A stretch of DNA of 11,469 nucleotides from Verrucomicrobiota bacterium. GTDB taxonomy: Bacteria; Verrucomicrobiota; Verrucomicrobiia; Verrucomicrobiales; Akkermansiaceae. Where the stretch lies: contig JAPLUJ010000050.1 of assembly GCA_026397695.1 (NCBI GenBank), forward strand, positions 1 to 11,469, written 5' to 3'. The notes under the pieces were generated by a model, which saw only the letters and a list, made by a program, of their open reading frames with translations, was not told the DNA's origin and made no database searches. Position numbers and translations under genes: made by a program. Below are positions 5,503-11,469 of the stretch, in pieces (position 1 is the stretch's first letter; the number at the start of each line of letters is the position of its first letter).

Positions 5503-6728
5503 CCGCGAGCGTTCACGGCCAGGCTATACTCAAGGGCAAAGGCGAGGCGGCGACCTGTATCGATTGCCACGCCGAACACCAGATCGTCGGGCTCAGGAAC
5601 CCCGCGGCGTCGTTCCAAACGGCGGAGGCATGCAGCAAGTGCCATGTGAGTGAACGGATCAACAGCCGCTTCGGAATGCCCAATGACCGGGTGAAGACGT
5701 TTTTCGAGAGTTACCACGGGTTGGCGGCGACCGGTGGCTCGACCACGGCGGCGAACTGCGCGAGTTGCCACGGGTATCACAAGATTTTGCGTTCGAGCGA
5801 TCCAGACTCGATGATTCATCCCACGCATCTGATGGAAACCTGCGGCAAGTGCCATCCGGGAGCGAGTGCGAGCTTTGTCGGCGGCAAAATCCATGTCGAT
5901 GCAAACCACAGCGAGGAAATTGGCATGGTGGTTAACCGCTGGGTGAAGAAAATATATATCATCATGATCGTGCTGACGGTTGTTATGTTAGGTCTGCACA
6001 ACGGCGTGGCGTGGTGGCGCAAGGTGGTGGCGCGGCGGCGGGCGAATGGCGAGATGGTGATGCGGATGGACCGCGGGCAGCGGATGCAGCACTTCGTGTT
6101 GATGTCGAGTTTTGTGGTATTGGCGGTCACGGGCTTTGCGCTCAAGTTCCCTAACACCTGGTTCGCGCACTTGATGGGTAGCGAGGAAATCCGCAGGTGG
6201 ACCCACCGCATCGCCGGACTGGTGCTGATCGCCGGCGGCATCTATCATATTTGTTATGTCATATTCACCGCCACGGGCCGCAAGCTGGTGGGCGATTTGT
6301 GGCCGCGCTGGCGTGACGCGCGCGACGTGGTGACCAACGTGAACCATCTGGCGTTTGGCAAGCCGAAGGCGCGGTTCGGGCGTTTCGGCTATCCGGAAAA
6401 AATCGAATACTGGGCGGTGGTGCGGGGCACCGTGGTGATGGGCGTGACCGGCGTTGCGATCTGGTGCAAGATCGACGTCACCCGCTGGTTGCCGCGCTGG
6501 ATCGTCGAGGTGGCCATCACCATCCATTACTACGAGGCGATCCTCGCCTGCCTCGCCATCATCATCTGGCATTTCTATCACGTCATGTTCGATCCGGATG
6601 TCTATCCGATGAACTGGGCCTGGCTCGACGGCAAGGTGTCCAAAAAATGGCACGATGAGGAGCACCCGTTGGAGGCGGAAACGGAGGCGGAGCGCGAGTC
6701 TCCAGACTTGCCAGGGAAAGAGTCGTAA
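5451..6728 (+). CDS. C-terminal fragment of the broken nonaheme cytochrome (5 hemes plus membrane b domain)
   Basis: A 425-codon open frame; the TTG at 5451 is only nominal, because coding similarity begins at KTCGQCH. Counting from it, CXXCH sites start at C6, C36, C61, C103 and C131. About five membrane helices follow: roughly 168-190, 214-235, 253-272, one at YWAVVRGTVVMGVTGVAIW and the last at ILACLAIIIWHFYHVMF. H252 and H266 are 14 apart, and the His pair IHYYEA to WHFYH is 15 apart. Both spacings equal those of the minus-strand paralog and fit two b hemes. The C terminus is a charged tail rich in Glu. Without the signal peptide of the upstream fragment its c hemes could not be exported and attached. 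Confidence 0.7.
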   Translation: MPVKTCGQCHGQEADDVTASVHGQAILKGKGEAATCIDCHAEHQIVGLRNPAASFQTAEACSKCHVSERINSRFGMPNDRVKTFFESYHGLAATGGSTTAANCASCHGYHKILRSSDPDSMIHPTHLMETCGKCHPGASASFVGGKIHVDANHSEEIGMVVNRWVKKIYIIMIVLTVVMLGLHNGVAWWRKVVARRRANGEMVMRMDRGQRMQHFVLMSSFVVLAVTGFALKFPNTWFAHLMGSEEIRRWTHRIAGLVLIAGGIYHICYVIFTATGRKLVGDLWPRWRDARDVVTNVNHLAFGKPKARFGRFGYPEKIEYWAVVRGTVVMGVTGVAIWCKIDVTRWLPRWIVEVAITIHYYEAILACLAIIIWHFYHVMFDPDVYPMNWAWLDGKVSKKWHDEEHPLEAETEAERESPDLPGKES

Positions 6729-6816
6729 TACCAGCCGGCCTATTCCGCGACCATGGAATCCGCGTCACCATGATCTCCCTTTGAAAACCCTCCAGTCCAT
6801 AGCCAGCGCCACCCCC

Positions 6817-9800
6817 ATGTCCTACACTCCCCCATTCAGCACGGCCGTGACCGCATGGCTTCACAACATCAAGGAAACCGCAACCCACAAAACCACCCCT
6901 AACAAATCCGCCAAACCTTACAGCAAGTTCCTCGCCTACTGCATCGAACCCCACCGCTCGACCTATTACCCCCCGCGCGACGAGGAGGGGAAACTGCACC
7001 TCACCATGCGGGTGGGCAACCGCAGCAAATCCAGTTATTCCATCGAAACCAACACCGTAGCCGCCGATCCCGCACGTCCCACCAAATACATGGCCACCGA
7101 GGATTTGCCGATTTGTGCCAAGTTCCACCAGCGGGTCCGCAAGCATCGTCTGCGCGGTGGCAGCATCCCCCTTGAGGGCGACGGTTGGGACGACATCCTC
7201 ACTCCGGCTCTCGCCACCGGACGCTTGTATTACGGCTTCTTCAACCCACGGAATTTTTCCTCCTCCAACTACACACAACTCACCGAAGGCCCACCACTGA
7301 CCATCGAGGCGGCTTGGGAACTGCTTCCCGATGGCGGCGCACGTCCCATCCTCAAACTCCCATCACCCAATATACGCATCATCCCGACCGAACCATTCTG
7401 TTATCTGGATCCTGAAAATTTCCTGTTCGGCAGCCTCCAAAGCCACTTGCCCGCCAGAATGCTCAAAACCTGGGCCGGCGGACCCGTCATCCAGCCTGCC
7501 GGCATCGCCACTATCAGGCGCGAAATCGCCAATCTTTTCCCCGAAAAACTGCTCCCTCTTCCCGCGGAAAAACCCGTGAAGCTTCTAACCGACATCACCC
7601 CCGTTCCCTGCCTGCACATCACCGAGGTGTTAGCCGGCGTCTTCCTCAAACGCCACATCGGCGGCCTGCTGAAATTCCACTATCCCGGCAGACCGCCACT
7701 CTTCCCGCTCGCGCCTAACGTGCCACCGCAAATCTCTTGGATCGAGGGCGAAACACGCTTCGTCCTCCAGCGCGATTGCCAGGCGGAAAACGACTTCGCC
7801 GCAGAAATAGTCAGCGGCGGCCTGATACCGTTAGAACAATTTTTCCAAGTTTACGAACTCAACGACAAGAACCGCCACTCCGTCGTCCTCAATACCCCCA
7901 AGGCCACCGCCGCCGATTGGTTGGAATTCCTTGCCAGCCCTCATATCGAGTCCCTTAAAGCCAAGGGATGGATCATCGAAACCGACCCCAAACTCGGCCT
8001 CACCATCCACGACATCCGCGACTTTTTCCCCGCCATCGAAGCGGATCCCGACCACGGCATCGATTGGTTCCGCTTCGATGTCACCGGCGAGTTCGACGGC
8101 AAGCGCGTCAGCCTGATCCCGCACATCGCCCGCGCCATCGCCGAGGATTGGCACCTGCGCTATCAGAATCCCGACGACATCCCAGCAACCCTGCTACTGC
8201 CCTGCGACAAACCCGAGGACGGCCACATCCGCTTTCCCGCCAACCGCTTCCTCGACATGCTCGAGCAAGTCCGCCACTTGTTCCATGGCATGGCTCATGG
8301 CGGCGGCCCGCTCCGCCTCGACCGCCTCGGCGCTGCCGGCATGGCCGACGCGCTCGCCCTCAACTCCTCGGAAACCACCCGCTCGCTGGCCGCGCTCGGC
8401 CACAACCTGCGCAACATCCAAGGCCTGCCAGCCGCCGCAGTTCCAACCACCATTCTAGCGGAACTGCGCAACTATCAGATCGACGGTTTCCGCTGGCTCC
8501 AGTTTCTGGCCCATCACGGCCTGCACGGCATCCTCGCCGATGACATGGGCCTCGGCAAAACCGTCCAGACCCTCGCCCACCTCGCCGCCCAACACGCACA
8601 ATCCCCCGCCCATCCCTCGCTGGTCATCGCACCCACCTCGGTCGTCCCTAACTGGGCCGAGGAAACCGCGAAATTCGCTCCCCACCTCAAGGTGCTCGTG
8701 CTCCACGGCAGCGACCGCGCGGACAACTTCGCGCAAATCCCCGCCGTGGACATCGTGCTCACTTCCTATCCCTTGCTGGTACGCGACTTCGACGCACTCG
8801 CGAAATATCATTGGCATACGCTGGTGCTCGACGAGGCTCAGTATATCAAAAACCCCAAGGCTCTAACTGCCATGGCAGCCTGCAAACTCCGGGCCGCCCA
8901 TCGCATCTGCCTGTCCGGCACGCCGCTGGAAAACCACCTCGGCGAACTCTGGAGCCTGCTGCGTTTCCTCATGCCCGGCTTCCTCGCCGACGAAAAAACC
9001 TTCAATACATTCTTCCGCAAACCCATCGAACGCGAGCACTCCCGCGACACGCAGAGCGCCCTCAACCGCCGCGTTTCGCCGCTCATTCTGCGCCGCACCA
9101 AGGACCAGGTCGCCACCGAACTCCCGGCCAAAACCACCCTCATCCACGGCATCGACCTCCACCCGAAACAAACCGATCTCTATGAATCGGTACGCGCCGC
9201 CATGGACCAGCGCGTCCGCGAGGCCATCACCGCCAAGGGCCTCGCCCAATCCCATATCATCGTGCTCGACGCCCTGCTCAAGCTGCGCCAGATCTGCTGC
9301 CACCCGCAACTTCTCAAATCCGAGGCCGCCCAACGCTGCCTCGACTCCGCCAAGCTCGACTATCTTACCCAGGAACTTCTGCCCACCCTGCTCGAAGAAG
9401 GCCGCCGCATCCTGCTCTTCTCCCAGTTCACCTCGATGCTCGCCCTGATAGAAGAACACCTCATCCTCGAAGATATACCTTTACTCAAACTCACCGGCCA
9501 ATCCAAGGACCGCGCATCCCTGGTCAAAAATTTCCAGGCGGGCGAATTCCCCATTTTCCTCATCTCGCTCAAGGCCGGCGGCACCGGCCTCAATCTAACC
9601 GCCGCGGACACCGTCATCCACTACGACCCCTGGTGGAACCCCGCCGCCGAAAACCAAGCCACCGACCGCGCCCACCGCATCGGCCAGACCAAGCCGGTTT
9701 TCGTCCACAAACTCGTCTGCCGCGGCACCATCGAAGACCGCATCCTCGACCTCCAAAAACATAAGTCCGCCCTCGTCGAAGCACTGCTCTCCGAAGACAC

Positions 9801-9858
9801 CACCAAACTCAAAATCGACGCCGAAACCCTCTCCCACCTGCTCGCGCCGCTGGGCTGA
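6817..9858 (+). CDS. SNF2-family DEAD/DEAH-box ATPase (bacterial SNF2 helicase-like)
   Basis: A 1013-residue SNF2-type superfamily 2 ATPase, expected to use ATP to translocate on DNA and displace or remodel bound protein; the target is unknown. The N-terminal half (about 1-540) shows no motif I recognise. The ATPase core has Walker A DDMGLGKT (K581), the DEAQ box (672-675), motif III LSGTPLENHLGELWSLLRFL, motif V LKAGGTGLNLTAADTVIHYD and motif VI QATDRAHRIGQ (R951, R954). I see no Cys/His SWIM zinc finger in the N-terminal part, although many bacterial SNF2 proteins carry one. ATG 6817 was chosen because upstream codons in this frame are Arg-rich and overlap the cytochrome gene; a TTG at 6781 is an alternative. 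The gene begins 88 bp after the cytochrome stop without a clear ribosome-binding site. Confidence 0.93.
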   Translation: MSYTPPFSTAVTAWLHNIKETATHKTTPNKSAKPYSKFLAYCIEPHRSTYYPPRDEEGKLHLTMRVGNRSKSSYSIETNTVAADPARPTKYMATEDLPICAKFHQRVRKHRLRGGSIPLEGDGWDDILTPALATGRLYYGFFNPRNFSSSNYTQLTEGPPLTIEAAWELLPDGGARPILKLPSPNIRIIPTEPFCYLDPENFLFGSLQSHLPARMLKTWAGGPVIQPAGIATIRREIANLFPEKLLPLPAEKPVKLLTDITPVPCLHITEVLAGVFLKRHIGGLLKFHYPGRPPLFPLAPNVPPQISWIEGETRFVLQRDCQAENDFAAEIVSGGLIPLEQFFQVYELNDKNRHSVVLNTPKATAADWLEFLASPHIESLKAKGWIIETDPKLGLTIHDIRDFFPAIEADPDHGIDWFRFDVTGEFDGKRVSLIPHIARAIAEDWHLRYQNPDDIPATLLLPCDKPEDGHIRFPANRFLDMLEQVRHLFHGMAHGGGPLRLDRLGAAGMADALALNSSETTRSLAALGHNLRNIQGLPAAAVPTTILAELRNYQIDGFRWLQFLAHHGLHGILADDMGLGKTVQTLAHLAAQHAQSPAHPSLVIAPTSVVPNWAEETAKFAPHLKVLVLHGSDRADNFAQIPAVDIVLTSYPLLVRDFDALAKYHWHTLVLDEAQYIKNPKALTAMAACKLRAAHRICLSGTPLENHLGELWSLLRFLMPGFLADEKTFNTFFRKPIEREHSRDTQSALNRRVSPLILRRTKDQVATELPAKTTLIHGIDLHPKQTDLYESVRAAMDQRVREAITAKGLAQSHIIVLDALLKLRQICCHPQLLKSEAAQRCLDSAKLDYLTQELLPTLLEEGRRILLFSQFTSMLALIEEHLILEDIPLLKLTGQSKDRASLVKNFQAGEFPIFLISLKAGGTGLNLTAADTVIHYDPWWNPAAENQATDRAHRIGQTKPVFVHKLVCRGTIEDRILDLQKHKSALVEALLSEDTTKLKIDAETLSHLLAPLG

Positions 9859-9912
9859 AGCTTGCTTTTCCTTCCCTTCGCCCGAAATGAGCAATAGACT
9901 TGCGGCTCAAAG

Positions 9913-10149
9913 GTGAGCACGCGAACCCAAAACGAAAAGAAATTCGCCCGGTGGGAGGACTTGTCAGGCAGCAGACGGCTTTATTGTCTGGAGGTGACAG
10001 GACGGCATGGCTGGATGGCCCGCTATTTGAAAGAAGTGGATGCGGACGAAACAACGCTGCGGTTTTGGCAGGAGATTTATGATGGCACCCACCAACTCGT
10101 CGAAATCCACCATAAATTTCCGGTGGATCAAGGCCACCAGAAAGTGTAG
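9913..10149 (+). CDS. Small conserved-looking hypothetical protein (78 aa)
   Basis: A 78-residue hydrophilic protein with no signal peptide or membrane segment. Recognisable blocks are RWEDL near the N terminus, VTGRHGWMARYLKEVDADE in the middle, FWQEIYD, and VEIHHKFPVDQGHQKV at the end. I cannot assign a function. GTG 9913 is the only reasonable start, since an in-frame TAG lies at 9895-9897 and the next Met is well inside. It begins 54 bp after the SNF2 stop, and the next small gene starts 9 nt after its own stop, so the two are probably co-transcribed. A toxin-antitoxin or other two-component module is conceivable but unsupported. Confidence 0.7.
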   Translation: MSTRTQNEKKFARWEDLSGSRRLYCLEVTGRHGWMARYLKEVDADETTLRFWQEIYDGTHQLVEIHHKFPVDQGHQKV

Positions 10150-10158
10150 GGTTTCCTT

Positions 10159-10419
10159 ATGAAGATTACGAAAACAATCGTGGCTGGCAAGATTGCCGCT
10201 TACCTGCGCCATGAGATCACGCTGGCACAGTTGGTGGATTGGTCGGAAATCATCTTGATGGACGGGGAATTCGATGAACCGGATATCGCCGCGCTTTCAC
10301 GGGTCATTTCCCGCCTTGGAGTCGCGGATGTGCGGACGTTTGGTCTCACTTGGGAAGATTGCGAAGAACTGCTGAATCAACTCGGTTTTATTCCACGCGT
10401 GGAAGTGGTGGCCGCGTAG
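10159..10419 (+). CDS. Small conserved-looking hypothetical protein (86 aa)
   Basis: An 86-residue acidic, probably helical soluble protein starting MKITKTIVAGKIAAYL, with a central LVDWSEIILMDGEFDEPDIA block and a C-terminal LGVADVRTFGLTWEDCEELL block. I do not recognise a characterised family. The ATG at 10159 is preceded by AGGG about 7 nt upstream (10148-10151), one of the better Shine-Dalgarno candidates in the window; it overlaps the stop codon of the preceding 78-residue gene. The close spacing implies an operon and a joint role. It is convergent with the YgiQ-family gene, 160 bp away. Confidence 0.78.
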   Translation: MKITKTIVAGKIAAYLRHEITLAQLVDWSEIILMDGEFDEPDIAALSRVISRLGVADVRTFGLTWEDCEELLNQLGFIPRVEVVAA

Positions 10420-10579
10420 CCCAGCCAGATGAATCATGGCTCCCGCGCATAGCGTATCGCCTGCCTATCCGGCTGGATCTCAGCCTTGAATTGCGAGCGT
10501 TCTTCCAACGATACGTCCCTGCTCCTCATGGGATGCGTTTGCCCCAAGCAGCGGCGGAGTCAAGGCACCCGCCGCTCAT
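10420..10579. other. Convergent intergenic gap, no gene seen
   Basis: A 160-bp gap between the 3' ends of the small gene and the YgiQ-family gene. The only symmetry noticed is CCAGCC (10421-10426) with GGCTGG (10471-10476), too short and too far apart to call a terminator. There is no U-rich tract after it. Confidence 0.5.
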
Positions 10580-11469
10580 CTATCTATCCAGCGTGTCCGG
10601 ATCCGCCGCGTCACTCTTGCTTCTGGATGGCAGGTTGGGGCGGAGCATGCGTTTTTGTTGTTCGCGCTCGCCGGCGTTGCGGGCGACCGGGATGGGCTTG
10701 CCGGTGTGAATATCCAGTCCGGTCACATACATTGCGGTGGCGGCGGTCATCGGCAAGGGGATGAAATCCTGCACCTGTTGGAGATTCCAGCGCTCGCGCT
10801 TGAGAAACTCCTCCACCACACCCATTTCTTTTGGCATGCATCCGGGAAAACTCGAAATGAAATACGGCACCAGGTATTGCTCTTTGCCGGCATCCCGGCT
10901 GAACTCGCGGAATTTCTCCATGAACGCCGGAAAATCCCCGACCGGTTTGCGCATCCGCCGCAACACCTCCGGATGCAGGTGCTCGGGTGCCACCTTCAGG
11001 TGACCGGAAACATGATGCATCACCAACTCGCGCAGGTATTCCGGTGTGCGCATCGCCACGTCCATGCGGATGCCCGATTGCACAAACACATGTTTCACCC
11101 CCGGCAAATTTCTAACGGATCGCAACAGGTCCAATCCCGGCTGCTCATGGATCTCAAAGTGCGGACAAATACCCGGCCACAAACAACTCGGCCGGTGGCA
11201 GCCCATACAAGCCTCGACATGACCATTGCTTGCCCCGAACAAATTCGCCGTCGGCCCGCCCAGATCCGACACCGTGCCGCGGAATGTCTCCAAACCTGTC
11301 AGACCACGTACCTCCTCCAGCACCGACGCCACGCTGCGGCTCGACAAAAACTTCCCCTGATGCAACCCCAGCCCGCAAAACGTGCACCCACCTGCACAGC
11401 CGCGCGAGACAATCACCGAATCCTTGATCGTCGCGAAACCCGGCACCGGCTCCTGATAGGATGGATGCG
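10580..11469 (-). CDS. ygiQ: YgiQ-family radical SAM protein (UPF0313), C-terminal part, 5' end outside the window
   Basis: About 295 residues of a radical SAM enzyme of the YgiQ/UPF0313 family; its substrate is unknown. The frame is open at base 11469, where it reads HPSYQEPVPGF, and stops with TAG at 10580-10582. The radical SAM 4Fe-4S motif CX3CX2C is RGCAGGCTFC (Cys codons at 11396-11398, 11384-11386 and 11375-11377). Other YgiQ-like blocks follow in order: VSDLGGPTANLFGAS, a second Cys cluster CHRPSCLWPGICPH, GHLKVAPEHLHPEVL, GKEQYLVPYFISSFPG and VQDFIPLPMTAATAMYVTG. E. coli YgiQ is about 739 residues, so more than half of the protein lies outside. The GTG at 11446 is internal, not a start. 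No association with the neighbouring genes is evident. Confidence 0.92.
   Translation of the reverse strand, partial: HPSYQEPVPGFATIKDSVIVSRGCAGGCTFCGLGLHQGKFLSSRSVASVLEEVRGLTGLETFRGTVSDLGGPTANLFGASNGHVEACMGCHRPSCLWPGICPHFEIHEQPGLDLLRSVRNLPGVKHVFVQSGIRMDVAMRTPEYLRELVMHHVSGHLKVAPEHLHPEVLRRMRKPVGDFPAFMEKFREFSRDAGKEQYLVPYFISSFPGCMPKEMGVVEEFLKRERWNLQQVQDFIPLPMTAATAMYVTGLDIHTGKPIPVARNAGEREQQKRMLRPNLPSRSKSDAADPDTLDR

Larger units (their letters stand above)
5083..6728 (+). pseudogene. Frameshifted nonaheme cytochrome c / diheme cytochrome b561-like fusion, paralog of the minus-strand cytochrome
   Basis: One ancestral gene now split into two reading frames. The first half (5083-5502) has a signal peptide and runs to the fourth heme site, which reads CKDCQ rather than CXXCH. 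The second half (from about 5451 to 6728) resumes in another frame directly at KTCGQCH and carries the remaining hemes and all membrane helices. In both paralogs paired heme sites have 20-23 residues between the His and the next Cys; here only about four remain. The break is therefore best explained by loss of about 52 or 61 nt (3n+1) ending within TGCCA at 5452-5456, not by one wrong base. All other heme sites and b-heme histidines are intact, so the lesion is recent or a sequence/assembly error. The intact product would have nine c hemes and about 565-570 residues. Confidence 0.8.

Noticed and set aside
5988..6665. 225-residue minus-strand frame over the cytochrome b domain
   Set aside because: The plus strand encodes conserved paired histidines and helices shared with the paralog; the antisense product is His/Pro-rich without a domain.
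6655..6816. Longer start for the SNF2 gene
   Set aside because: The added 54 residues are Arg-rich and overlap the cytochrome 3' end in another frame, as expected for a read-through shadow.
10421..10476. CCAGCC/GGCTGG as a terminator between the convergent genes
   Set aside because: A 6-bp stem with a 44-nt loop and no U-tract is not a credible intrinsic terminator.

Overview
The window is GC-rich, densely coded bacterial chromosome. The gene content suggests a free-living Gram-negative with anaerobic or metal-type respiration: multiheme c/b cytochrome fusions, a CHASE2 adenylate cyclase, a large bacterial SNF2 ATPase and a YgiQ-type radical SAM protein. Many starts lack an obvious Shine-Dalgarno sequence. 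I lean towards Verrucomicrobiota or a related PVC lineage, but this rests on general impression and not on a marker gene. I saw no tRNA, rRNA, CRISPR array, transposase or integrase.

Layout. (1) Bases 1-2869, plus strand: the 3' part of a CHASE2/adenylate cyclase gene, a 227-bp gap, a single-domain cyclic-nucleotide-binding protein, and a DUF3307 membrane protein coupled to it by a GTGA overlap. This looks like a small second-messenger module. (2) Bases 2825-6728: two divergently transcribed paralogous membrane cytochromes, each with a signal peptide, a periplasmic multiheme c domain and a b561/HydC-like diheme membrane domain. The minus-strand copy is intact with 8 CXXCH motifs. The plus-strand copy is broken at its fourth heme site by an apparent out-of-frame internal deletion. 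Their 359-bp intergenic region holds several palindromes and direct repeats that look like regulatory sites. (3) Bases 6817-9858: a 1013-residue SNF2-family ATPase. (4) Bases 9913-10419: two small uncharacterised genes spaced like an operon. (5) Bases 10580-11469, minus strand: the C-terminal part of a YgiQ-family radical SAM protein whose 5' end lies outside the window.

How the genes may work together (inference): the two cytochromes resemble inner-membrane quinol-oxidising electron gates of the CbcL type, passing electrons from the quinone pool to periplasmic or extracellular acceptors. The cyclase probably makes cAMP. The adjacent cNMP-domain protein lacks the usual phosphate-binding arginine, so whether it senses that cAMP is open. 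SNF2, the small gene pair and YgiQ have no evident link to respiration.

The points most worth a second look are the broken heme-4 site in the second cytochrome, the repeat-rich divergent control region, a 35-bp identical inverted segment shared by the two cytochromes, the Arg-less cNMP pocket beside a cyclase, and an unexpected bias for the pentamer CTAAC/GTTAG.
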